Assembly: GCA_003427395.1 (NCBI GenBank)
Contig: BFEA01000141.1
Span: forward strand, 1,869,278 to 1,891,957
Direction: 5' to 3'
Length of the DNA stretch: 22,680 nt
Source: Chara braunii
Lineage: Eukaryota; Streptophyta; Charophyceae; Charales; Characeae
In this document: in pieces, positions 8,310 to 16,857 of the stretch
Numbering within the stretch: the stretch's first letter is position 1
Layout of the letters: each line of letters begins with the position of its first letter
Translations under genes and position numbers: made by a program
Notes under the pieces: generated by a model
Told to the model about the DNA's origin: nothing
The model's database searches: none
Seen by the model: the letters and a program-made list of their open reading frames with translations, nothing else

Positions 8310-8575
8310 GATTAAAGAAGTCGTTTGAAATGTGCATACCATAAAAAAAAGGGAAAACAAACACTGCCAACCGGATAGACGCAGCAGAGCAAACAAATGC
8401 TTAGGGATTAAAAAGAGGACAACTAAGAAAAAGCGAAGCAAGAATGAAAAGCGAAAGAAAGGCGTTCGTGCAAGACAGAGAGCATGATCTTGGATTGATG
8501 GGTAGAGATTAGGAGTCAGCAATTTTACACATCTTTCCTTCATACACCAATATCGCTCTCCGGGGACGTCGAGAA
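8310..8575 (+). other. element 1 non-coding 3' internal region
   Basis: A purine-rich segment between the integrase stop and the polypurine tract. No gene is seen. The minus-strand frame over it (8217-8717) owes its length to the poly(G) tract, which reads as polyproline. Confidence 0.6.

Positions 8576-8609
<34 letters not shown>
8576..8609 (+). promoter_or_regulatory. polypurine tract expanded to 34 consecutive G
   Basis: GAGAA is followed by 34 G residues and one A, and then the TG that begins the LTR at 8611. A purine run immediately 5' of the 3' LTR is where the plus-strand primer for reverse transcription forms, so this is the polypurine tract by position. Its length and purity are extraordinary, and it may also form G-quadruplexes. 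Confidence 0.75.
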
Positions 8610-8610
<1 letters not shown>

Positions 8611-8872
8611 TGTTGTCGGGCGGCACCAACCCTACGCCACCCTTTACTTCCTTTGTGAGGGCGCGTGACAAGATCCTTGCTTGACAATTTTCTACCTGAC
8701 TGGGGCTCACCGACCATGCGGCGGATCGACGCTACGAACAGGGGGCTACCGACATTTACCGACCATGCGGCGAATCGACACTACGAACAGGGGGCTACCG
8801 ACATTTACCGACCATGCTACGGATTGGCAGAGCGGGGGCTGACACTCAAGACTGGAGGGGGCCCGGACAACA
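8611..8872 (+). mobile_element. 3' LTR of element 1 (262 bp)
   Basis: This begins TGTTGTCGGGC directly after the polypurine tract and ends GCCCGGACAACA. The ends are inverted complements of each other with one extra base, and have the canonical TG...CA termini. A 49-bp tandem repeat occupies its middle. No matching 5' LTR is present in the window. Confidence 0.8.
8709..8817 (+). repeat. 49-bp tandem repeat within the LTR (2.2 copies)
   Basis: Units 8709-8757 and 8758-8806 differ at two positions, and a third begins with ACCGACCATGC at 8807. Repeats in U3 often hold promoter elements, but no specific site is recognised. Confidence 0.9.
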
Positions 8873-9000
8873 TAAGACGAAGGGTGGGAATGGTTTTTTT
8901 TTAGGGGGCGCTAATCGATTTTTCTTCAAGGAGCGGTACCACTAGGGCGTGGGGACTGCCTAGGCCCGAATAGGCTTGGGACAGGCTCGGGAGTAGCCTC
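8873..9000. other. spacer between element 1 and repeat copy A
   Basis: No gene. The segment around 8965-9020 resembles 9066-9120 (GGCTCGGGCACAGGCTCGGTACC type), so the repeat family may begin here rather than at 9001. Confidence 0.4.
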
Positions 9001-9299
9001 GGTACCAGGGTGCTGCAAAGGGCCCTGTTCCCGACAGGGAGGCCCCTTTCACTGGGAACTTTTCGAGGGCCCAATCAGGCTCGGGCACAGGCTCGGTACC
9101 GGGGCGCTCCAAGTTGTCGGCAACCTCAGAGCACACGAGGGCCGAGGCTCACACTCCGAGGAGGGCCCGACAGAGCATTTAAGCCGAACCAAGCTCGGAT
9201 TCGGGACACTTCTCACGTGCAGGGACAGATGCACGGGAGACGCATGGGACAAGGACACGCACACTTCCGGGATGCTCGAACGAGAGGCGCACAGGACAG

Positions 9300-10560
9300 A
9301 CGACGGAGGAGGAGACACGCGCGGGACTTCACGTGCACGCGGACCAGGCGTGCACGGGGACTGCGCGCACGAGCGCACGACATCACACGACACTGCGTGC
9401 GGTGCGGGATAACGCGCACAAGCGCGCGACATCGCGCTGCATTGCGCGAGGGGAATCAGGGGAGGGCGCGCACAAGCGCTCGCGTACATACTGTATTACG
9501 AGTTGCGGTTCGGGGGGAGAGCATGCGGGTGTGTACACGAGCACTGCACCACGCACGTCAGAGCGGGGAGAGGCGTGCGTCACTGCGGGCGCATCTGCGC
9601 GCGTCGCTCAACCCGCACCCTTGCGGAACAGGAAGAGGGAGAACCCGCGCGCCATCACCCGCATCAGAGAGCAGAGCGGTGGGGAGAAACCCGCACATCG
9701 TCGTGCGCCGGGGGAAGCAGAGCAGAAGACAGATTGAGCCCCACCTCGCGCAGTGAGAAGCGAACGGAAGTAGGGGAACCCGCGCACCATCGCGCGCATG
9801 AGAGACCAGAGTAGCGGGGAGAGATCCGCTCTCTGTCGCACGCTCGGCGGAGCGGGGCAGCAGAGAGAGACCCGCGAACCATCGCGTATACGGGGAAACT
9901 GACGGAGGGAGGAGATTTACGCGCCACCGCGCATAAGGTAGAGCGGAGTAGCGGGGAGAGAACCGCGCACCGCCGCGCTCAGCCACGTGGCGACTGGAAC
10001 AACTGGGAGTAACCCGCACAGCATCCGAGACGAGCGAGACTGCGGCGTGCAACACCGCGACGGGCGGAATCACCCCCGCAGCAGTGGGCGGGAAGCGGGA
10101 ACACCCGCTCGACAACGGGCAGGGACTAGGGTCGCTTGCTCAGCACGAACAGACAAAGGGGAGACATCGCGCGCCACTGCGCGCACAATCGCGCGATTGT
10201 AGGGGCAGATAGGGGAGACACCGTGCGCCGCTGTGCGCGCGCCCGCGCAATTGCGACCATAGACAAGGGGGGGGCACCGCGCACTGCTGCGTGCACACCC
10301 GCGCTACTGAGAGAGAGAGAAGGGGGGTGGGACATTGTGCATTACTGAGGCACCTGCGCACCTGCGGGGCCAGACAGGGAGAGCACCGCTCGCTGTCACC
10401 CTCGCCCGCTCACTCGCGGGATCGGAGTGAGAGAGCCGCGAGCCCCGCGCGCACACGCACACGCTCGAGGGCCTGCGGGATTGCGTCCACGCTACATAGC
10501 GCATATCCGCGGGGCGACGGAATAGGAGAGAGCATGCGCTTTACCGGGCGCACCTGCTCA
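9300..10560. repeat. degenerate GC-rich CGCGCAC/GGGGAGAG repeat field
   Basis: Short blocks such as GCGCGCAC and GCGGGGAGAGAACCCGCGCACC recur at irregular spacing of roughly 50-65 bp, especially from 9640 to 9980. No strict period is found by eye. Long alternating purine-pyrimidine runs are frequent. Confidence 0.5.
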
Positions 10561-10998
10561 CAACGGGACACTGGGGGAAGCTCGGTCTGAGCGACATCAA
10601 GGCAGCTCCTTTGGGGCGAAGTCGGTCGGGGGGGGGAGACTGAACAGGGCTTTGAGGACACAGTCTTGGCTCCCGCGAACGGACCTTTTTGGGCATGGTC
10701 CGGACATCCGAGGCGAGCGGGGCCCTTGGCCCTTTCGGTGGGTTACCGATCGGTGAGGCGTTACGGCATGGACGGACGGGACATTTGAGGCGGTTGAGTC
10801 ACAGGGCGAAAAGGGCCTTTGAGCATAGTCTGAATCGTAGATTTCGGGGGCAGTCAGGCACTAGGCAAGACAACACCTTTGGAGTCGTTCCAGATTGTCG
10901 GACCGAGCGGGTTCTCTAAGCGAGGCTCAAATCGTCGAACTGAGCATGATCTTTGAACGCGACGGGGTTTTGAGCGCGGCCAGACCATCAAACATTTG

Positions 10999-11300
10999 GA
11001 ACCGGGCTCCGCGAAGGGGGCACATTCTCAACTAGGCTCCACGAAGGGGCGCGCCCCAAGCGGGGCTCCACGAAGGGGCGCATTTCGAACCGGCTCAACG
11101 AAGGGGCACATTTTGAACCAGGCCTTCTGAAGAGGCACATTCCGAATAGGGCTCAACGAAGGGGCGCCTTCCGAACCAGGCCTTCCGAAGAGGCACATTA
11201 TGAACCAGGCCTTCTGAAGAGGCACATTTTGAATCCGGCCTTCCGAAGATGCACATTCCGAACCGGGCCTTCCGAAGTGGGCATTCCGAACAGGGCTATT
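10999..11300 (+). repeat. 29-bp tandem array, 10 units
   Basis: The GAAG core recurs at 11013, 11043, 11072, 11100, 11129, 11158, 11187, 11216, 11245 and 11274, a near-perfect 29-bp period. The unit is roughly AACCGGGCCTTCCGAAG plus AGGCACATTCCG. It lies only in copy A. Confidence 0.9.
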
Positions 11301-11589
11301 GCGCAGAGGTATGGTCACAGTAGACCTTGAGCTCTGGCCCCGATGGGCAACGGAGGCAACTTCGGATACAGAGAGCTCTAGCACGGTCCCTTGGGATAGA
11401 CGGGCGCGGTTCAGTCGACATCCTAGATCTGTGGGTACTCGGACCGAATTCCCAGACATAGGGATAGGAAGCACGACTAAGCATGGGACTAGTGTTTCAC
11501 ACCCTATTATTTTGGACTGAATGAGGACACTCTACTTATTCCTTCCAGACAGTGTCTGACGAGTTGTTCGAGCTTTCGTCTCAGTCTGT

Positions 11590-11692
11590 TGCAACCTTAT
11601 TTTTGTGGATGTGGACTGACGTGTTTTTGTGCAGGTTACAGGAGCCCCGACCAGCCCTCCCGCGGGTGACAGACGAGGCGCGAGATACGTGA
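11590..11692 (+). promoter_or_regulatory. conserved splice-acceptor-like tail of copy A
   Basis: GTGGACTGAC (branch-point-like), a T-rich run and TGTGCAG at about 11629-11634 precede GTTACAGGAGCCCCGACC. The same arrangement occurs at 14102-14105. After the AG, a frame reading VTGAPTSPPAGDRRGARYVR is open. It looks like the end of an intron joined to an exon, but is not proven. Confidence 0.35.
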
Positions 11693-11853
11693 GACCTAAA
11701 AAGGGGTATGCGGGTCTAAGGCTGGGAAAAGGGGCCTAGGGCCACAAAATTATCAATTTTGAGGTTCGGGCCCGACGGATTTCTATGAGGCGGGTAGCTT
11801 TTGTGTGGGGACCACGAGAGGACAGCATCGGACCTAGGTTTGGAAGGAGGCCC
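11693..11853. other. spacer between copies A and B
   Basis: No gene or clear repeat is recognised. Confidence 0.5.
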
Positions 11854-12329
11854 GGTACCCAGGCGTTGCAAATGGCCCGGTATTGAGAAAAAGCTCCCTT
11901 CGTTGAAAACCCTTCGGGGGCCCAAATAGGCTCGGGCATAGGCTCGGGGGAGCCATGGTTCCGGGGTGCTGCAACTTGTCGGCAGCTTCGCAGCATGCGA
12001 GGGCTGGGGCACAATTTGAAAAGGGCATGACAAAGTATAGAAGTCGAACTGGGCCCAGGATCGGGGGACTGGTGAGATGCGTACATACGGGCGCACAAAG
12101 GGAGCCCAGAGGATTTGGAGCAGGACACACTCGGGCGCACCAGCGGAGAGGCGACTCAGGCGAAGGACACGAGGGAGGGAGGAGTTACGGAAATAGAGCA
12201 CGGGCGCCCACTGACCTACAACCACGCACCAGTGAAGCGGGACAACCGCTCGCGCCGGCGAAGAGTCGTGCTCACCTTTAGGGGGGGCTACGTGCGCTTG
12301 CGCATAATGTGCACACGCTCAACATCCGG

Positions 12330-12850
12330 ATAGTCAGGATCGGGGCGCGCGAAGCTACTCGCACTCGCGCACACGTGTGTGCACACCTGCGCACTGTTGG
12401 GACGGTCGGGATCGAGGCGCGCGAAGCCACACGCACTCACGCACACCCGTGCAGTCGAAACGGTCGAGATAGGGGCACGCGAAGCCATGCACACTCGCGC
12501 ATACGTGCGTGCACACCTGCACACAGTCAGAACGGTCGGGATCAGGGCGAGCGAAGCCACGCGCATTCGCGCACACGAGCAGGCACACCCGCGCAGTCGG
12601 AACGATCGAGATCAGGGTGCGCGAAGCCACGCGCACAACCGGAACGGTCGGGATTAGGGCGCGCGAAGCCATGCGCACTCGCGCACATGCGTGCGCATGC
12701 CCTCACACAGTCGGAACGGTCGGGGCGCGCGTAGTCATTTGCACTCACGCTCGCACACCCACGCAATCAGAATAGTTGAGATAAGGGCGCGCGAAGCCAC
12801 GTGCACTCGCGCACATGTGTGCACACCCGGACCGAGGCGCGCGTAAGCCA
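12330..12850. repeat. ~70-bp GC-rich tandem array with deletion variants
   Basis: The GCGCGAAGCC motif or a close variant recurs with GAAGC (or GTAG/GTAAGC) at 12351, 12423, 12481, 12553, 12623, 12665, 12731, 12793 and 12843. Spacings of 72, 58, 72, 70, 42, 66, 62 and 50 suggest a ~70-bp unit with internal deletions. Each unit also has a GCACTCGCGCACA run and a CGGAACGGTCGGGAT link. Confidence 0.85.
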
Positions 12851-12954
12851 CTTGTGCCAGCACGTACGCGACCGCTAGAGGGGATGGAGAGCGCATGAGC
12901 CGCGCTCATCGATGCACGTGATCACGATCGGGATCGAAGCAAGCCAATCAGCGG

Positions 12955-13200
12955 AACAGCCCCTTCGGGCACAGTGGGGACGCTAAACAGGTTGGGCCTT
13001 TGGGCACACATGGCCTTTGGGAGCAAGGAGCCATTGGATACGAATAAGGCGTTCGGGCACACGAGGACATTGGATGCTAACAGGGGGCTTGGACGCATAG
13101 GGCCTTTGGGCGCACAAGGGTTTGGGAAGTGAGCAGGGCCTTTGGGCATCGACAGGGACTCGGAACACAGCCAGGGCGCTTGCGTGCGGAATCTCACGAT
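12955..13200. repeat. irregular GGGCCTTTGGGC-type repeats
   Basis: The motif GGCCTTTGGGCRCA or a close variant recurs at about 12995, 13012, 13099 and 13137, with spacing often near multiples of 18. It is too irregular for a firm unit. Confidence 0.5.
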
Positions 13201-13274
13201 CGGCCCACTGGGGCGTAGTGGAGCATCCTTTGAACGGGCCTCCGGGACTTTAAACGGGGCCGAGACTTCCACGG

Positions 13275-13460
13275 GACCGAGGATTTGTACAAGACCAGGA
13301 CATTGGATGTGACCGTGACTTCGGACCAGACCGTGACTTTGGACGGGGACTGTGACTGACTTTGAGCGGGATTGTGACTTCGGACGAGACCGTGACTTTA
13401 GGTGGGACCGTGACTTTGGATGGGACTGTGATTTTGGACGAGACCAGGACTAGGATCTTT
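13275..13460 (+). repeat. 18-bp tandem array, ~10 units
   Basis: Units of the form GACCGTGACTTTGGACGG start at 13275, 13293, 13311, 13329, 13348, 13370, 13388, 13406, 13424 and 13442. Most steps are exactly 18 bp. Degenerate units (GACCAGGACTTTGGG types) continue to about 13600. Confidence 0.9.
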
Positions 13461-13600
13461 GACGGACCAGAACTTTGGTAAGATCGGGACCAGGATCTTT
13501 GACGAACCGGAGCTTTGACGGGGCTAGGACTTTGGGATCAGACCAGGACTTTCGGACCGGGCCGGGACATTTGAGACCAGGCTGGTACTTGAACCTTTGA

Positions 13601-14060
13601 AATCAGGCCGAGATCGGAGTAACAAAACCGGATAGCCGAGACCTTGAGCCGGAAAGACGATGGTGAAGAGAGAAAATTGTTCGAGGCATGGATTGGGGGA
13701 CTTAGATGATCGGGATTTGAGCTAGGTTGAGGCGATAAGGCCGACCCATGGTGAAACTTAACTGTGAACAGTGGCCGTGATGGGCCCTCGATTCTGCTTC
13801 AGACACTGAGAGTGCGAGCACTATTCCATGGGATCAACGGGCCTGTTACCGGCGACACCCCTTCGGGTGGAGGATTCGTCCTAGACTGTTAGTGAGATCG
13901 ACTGGGACTCGGACCGATTTTTCGGACTTGGACACAGGACCTACCTTTGGGGTTGGAAGTAGCTCAGTGAATCCTATCATTTTGGACTAAATGAAAACAA
14001 TCTTTTTGTTTCTTCGAGATGGTGGATTGTGAGAGACTCATGGTTGTGTCTAAGGTCGGC
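13601..14060. other. non-coding part of copy B, no gene seen
   Basis: This includes segments homologous to 11300-11590 of copy A, such as GATGGG...GAGAG...CATGGGATCAACGGGC against the matching part near 11340-11400. No ORF or RNA is recognised. Confidence 0.5.
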
Positions 14061-14163
14061 TACAACCTTCATTTATGTGGATGTGGACTAATGGTTTTCT
14101 TGCAGGTTACAGGAGCTCCGACCAACCCTCCCGTGGGTGACAGACACGGCCTGAGGTGTAGGG
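14060..14163 (+). promoter_or_regulatory. conserved splice-acceptor-like tail of copy B
   Basis: GTGGACTAATGG (branch-point-like), TTTTCTTGCAG ending at 14105, then GTTACAGGAGCTCCGACC. It parallels the copy A tail base for base over about 60 positions, including the AG. The frame after it (VTGAPTNPPVGDRHG) resembles that in copy A. Splicing use is an inference. Confidence 0.35.
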
Positions 14164-14229
14164 TTGGATTGGTGTGACGGCAGACCCATTCTTCCGGTCG
14201 ACAACGGGGCTATCTCGTGAAAGTGCCCA

Positions 14230-15690
14230 CTAAGGAGGGGGGAGCCCAGGGAAATAATGGACTGCTTTTGGCCGTCTCTTCTGCGGAGTTGGCAGAAACT
14301 CCCCCTCTCGAATATAGACAGCACCTAGATCGGTGGTAGGAAGTGCTTTGCCAACCCTTCTTTCGGAACCGCTGGCTCACTAACAGGTTTCACCACGTGA
14401 TGTGCAATTTGGCGGTCCATGAAGGAGTTGGGTGAAGAATGGGGTTACTCTAATAAAGGATATCTGGGACTTTAACCGGGGCGGCTAGATATGCTTATCA
14501 AGGCGGTACTCCTGTCATGGTATAGAGTATTGAGGAAAGGCCTTTCTCTGCAGGGAGGAGACTAGATAAGGAGTAAGAGGGCCCACCGGTCAGGTGGGGA
14601 GGATACATATCACCCGCACACAGGACGTTGTTGTGGAAATGTATACAATAAGCAGATTAGGAGCTCTGCGAGGGGGGCGGGACCTCTAGCAAAACAAGAC
14701 TGACATCTTCAAAATTTGGGTCCTCGGGGAGGGTGAGGAAGCCCACGTTTTTTAGTCTGACATCAGGATTCAGAACCTCCCCTTTGACCCTTTGGAATGG
14801 AAATGGAAACCCACAACGCGTAGAGCTAACCCTGCCTCATTGATCAGTCTTCAAAAGCTGGCCACGAAGTCCACATACAAAATGCTCAGACCCAAATGCC
14901 ACCTGAAGGATAAAATAATTGATAGGTGGGCAATGCACCTCAGTGTGGACCGCTGCCTTCGTACGCCAATACCATGGTTCAAAGGCTGGAAAGAAAAACC
15001 TGCGAAGAGCACCTCCCTATAGTGGCGGATAGCACACCGGTGTTTGCCAACTATGAACTGGCTGATTGACCATATGAACCTAAAACAAAAAGGCCGAGCC
15101 CTTCCCTTGTGTGCATGGTGCTTGCGAGCCTTTCCCCCACGGAGGAATGCAGAAACCATTGAACATGTCTTTATGCAATGCCAGACAGCGCAACTCATGT
15201 CGCGATGGTGGGATATAATTTGGAGAAAGATGGTCCCTGACACTCCATGGCCCTGGACCTAGAGGGCAGTACTGTTAGGATATTGGCCCTGGACCCAGGA
15301 CTCGTCCACTTTCACAGAAAATATGTTCAATCTAGGACGCAGAGCGGTGCTCTGGGGGCTTTGGTGGCAACGTCGCCTCCTGCCCAGGGAAAACGTGCAG
15401 GTAGAAGGGCCTAAGGTCACGGAGCAGATCCAACAACAAATCCAGTTGGAGCTCATGACAAAGTGGCAAGTCCCGAAGTGACAATTGGACCTTTTTTGGA
15501 CTAAACAAGATATTAAGAAGGCAATGCCCTCCGAGAGGGACTGGCTGGGGGGGATGGAGGCGAATGGGTGGTGGGAGTTGAGCGGGGTGGTAACAAGGAG
15601 GACCAGCAGGGATAGGAGTTTGCAGAATGTCGGGACTACCGCCTCATCTTTAACAACTGGTCGACCATCGAATCTTCTTTAATTGCCATT
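14230..15690 (+). pseudogene. LINE ORF2 C-terminal part (post-RT region and zf-RVT zinc domain)
   Basis: From about 14435 a second-frame reading continues to TAA at 15680. It has stops near 14480 and 14690, TAG at 15020, TAG at 15260 and TGA at 15479. Upstream, 14320-14430 continues in the third frame (CQPFFRNRWLTNRFHHVM). Recognisable pieces are GVTLIKDIWDFNRG and, at 15110-15181, C-x2-C...ETIEHVFMQC, the zinc-binding module that follows RT in plant and algal non-LTR elements. The endonuclease and RT domains are missing, as expected from 5' truncation. A live ORF2 would nick target DNA and prime reverse transcription there; this remnant cannot. The 5' boundary is uncertain because it touches copy B. 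Confidence 0.65.
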
Positions 15691-15719
15691 TCGTCAAAAT
15701 GGACAATTTTTTTTTTTTT
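15681..15719 (+). other. hairpin and T13 run at LINE 3' end
   Basis: AATTGCCATTT pairs with AAATGGACAATT (15681-15708, one bulge), followed by a run of T ending at 15719. It probably belongs to the LINE 3' untranslated region; the exact end of the LINE is not visible. Confidence 0.5.
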
Positions 15720-16281
15720 AATGAAATTGAAACCGAGTTTTTTCAACTTTGTTGGCCGCAAACTCGTCTAAATTTGCTGCTGCAGAGGGTTCGGCGTTTT
15801 CAAAAAGGTTGGACCCTCTGTATGTATCTGGACCTAGCTTGAGACCAGATACATTCAGACTTCCTTGATCCTTTCTCGCCACACCTGCTTTTCTTGATTG
15901 AGCCGATAGATTGAGGGACGGATGGCTGGCCCGTTTGGGACACCCGTTGGACTATCTATATGAACGTGCATGTGTGTGCGCGGGTGTGCCTGGATTGATT
16001 GGATTGCTTGTGTGTTGGTACGTTCGACTTTGGAGGGCAGTGGCCTTACTTAATCCTGCCCTTTGCTCCCCAACATCCCGATGCCCTCTGATGGAGTGTA
16101 TCCCTTGTCCTCTCACCATGATAGATGGCAAAGTACCCCAGGCCTAGTGCCCCTTCGGGCCCCTGGGTGACTCTGTTGCACTCTTCGTGCCTTAAATTGT
16201 GGCCCTATGCTTAGTCAGAAGTAGTCCACTCAGTTAAATCAGGCAATCAATGATTCTATCTAAATGCCTTGTAAATGGGAC
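15720..16281. other. spacer with two adjacent hairpins, no gene
   Basis: CAGAGGGT (15783-15790) pairs with ACCCTCTG (15813-15820). Immediately after, ATGTATCTGG (15822-15831) pairs with CCAGATACAT (15845-15854), both without mismatch. The rest holds no recognisable gene; the open frame at 15911-16147 has no protein-like features. Confidence 0.6.
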
Positions 16282-16857
16282 TGAAACGCGTTTGCAGTAG
16301 CCGATGCATATCCCAGGGCTCGATCCCTAGTCCTTACCCTACCTGTTTATAGTAGCTGTGTCGACCCTAGGAGTTGAACCCACGACCTGTGTCTTTCCCC
16401 ACAGTTGGTAGGTTGTCGTAGGTCTGTAGGTTATAGGGGTTCGATTTGTAGACCTGTCGGATAGGAGTCCTAGTGAGTCCTAGAAGTCGTAGTTGTAGCT
16501 CATCCGAAGGGTCAAGGTCGTAGCTGCTACAGTCTTGAAGGGTCAAGGTCGTAGCTGCTACAATACCGAAAGGCCAAGTCCACGGTCTTCCGGAAGGTTC
16601 GGAAGTGGCCTTTCGGGTACAGCCCATAGAAGACCGAGGCAAGTGGGCAAGTGGCGAAGTCCACCAGTGCTGAGTGAGCGATACCCAGTCCCAGTCAGTC
16701 TCAGTCCAGTCAAGCAAGTACCGTGTGGGATTGTGTGCACCAGGGGCATGGGAAAGGGGCAGACCAAGGAGCTATAGAAGTATAAACCAAGAGGCAGCGC
16801 CCAACCATTCGTTCATTCCTGCGTAAGCCATGCGGAAGCGCTGCCACAACGACTTGT
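16282..16857 (+). mobile_element. 5' LTR of element 2 (3' end deleted)
   Basis: Matches 19561-20127 at high identity over about 560 bp, starting TGAAACG. Differences include an 8-base gap near 16290 and an extra CGCCCAACCATTCGTT-like segment near 16797. A TATA-like TATAAAC at 16781-16787 is shared (TATAAAT in the 3' copy), so U3 probably ends just after it. Confidence 0.85.
16290..16480 (-). other. tRNA-like boxes (antisense) in the 5' LTR
   Basis: On the minus strand GGTTCAACTCC (16380-16370) fits the Pol III B-box consensus GGTTCGANTCC with one or two changes. It follows CTGTG...CACAG, which could be an anticodon-type stem. A second B-box-like GGATCGAGCCC lies at about 16326-16316. No full cloverleaf or clear A box is found, so this is a fragment rather than a tRNA gene. 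The same occurs in the 3' LTR. Confidence 0.35.

Larger units (their letters stand above)
2110..8872 (+). mobile_element. decayed Ty3/gypsy-type LTR retrotransposon (element 1), 5' LTR not found
   Basis: Gag, protease, RT, RNase H and integrase occur in gypsy order (integrase after RNase H), followed by a polypurine tract and a 3' LTR. Coding length is nearly complete, but frames shift near 3258, 3580, 3897, 4618, 4825, 5117 and 6865, and many single stop codons interrupt it. The element is therefore dead yet has lost little sequence. TGTTGT-type LTR sequence is absent upstream of gag, so the 5' end is truncated or replaced; the start given is only where the first frame opens. The bases after the 3' LTR, TAAGA, would be the target duplication, but no 5' partner is available to confirm this. 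Confidence 0.85.
9001..11692 (+). repeat. large direct repeat, copy A
   Basis: Copy A and copy B (11854-14163) share a head (GGTACC near a GCTGCAA motif, then a GGCTCGGGCACAGGCTCGG-type segment and GTTGTCGGCA) and a tail. In the tail, ATTTTGGACTGAATGA, TGTGGATGTGGACT and GCAGGTTACAGGAGC match with spacing preserved. Heads are 2853 bp apart and tails 2471 bp apart. The middles differ because each carries its own tandem arrays. No transposon protein or terminal inverted repeat is visible, so the class is unknown. Long open frames inside (for example 9010-9756) are arginine-rich products of GC-rich repeats, not genes. Confidence 0.65.
11854..14163 (+). repeat. large direct repeat, copy B
   Basis: Second copy of the repeat described at 9001-11692, same orientation. 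Head 11854-12000 and tail 13720-14163 match copy A. The middle carries a ~70-bp GC-rich array (12330-12850), an irregular ~18/36-bp GGGCCTTTGGGC field (12955-13200) and an 18-bp array (13275-13460). The Arg- and Ala-rich frames across it are not genes. Confidence 0.65.

Noticed and set aside
8217-8717. 166-codon minus-strand open frame with a proline run
   Set aside because: The proline run is the antisense of the poly(G) polypurine tract and the rest is antisense to integrase and LTR sequence.
9010-9756. 248-codon plus-strand open frame and overlapping frames at 9049-9489, 9333-9737 and 9558-10115
   Set aside because: Extreme GC content removes stop codons in all frames; the peptides are Arg/Ala/His-rich, lack domains and lie in a repeat field.
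12309-12775. Overlapping His/Arg-rich frames in copy B
   Set aside because: They are periodic translations of the ~70-bp array, open in several frames at once.
9300-12850. CRISPR-like array of repeats and spacers
   Set aside because: Adjacent units share their whole length rather than alternating constant repeats with unique spacers, no cas genes are present, and the context is eukaryotic.
16370-16420. Functional tRNA gene in the LTR
   Set aside because: Only B-box-like and one stem-like element are present; no acceptor stem or A box of a full cloverleaf could be found.
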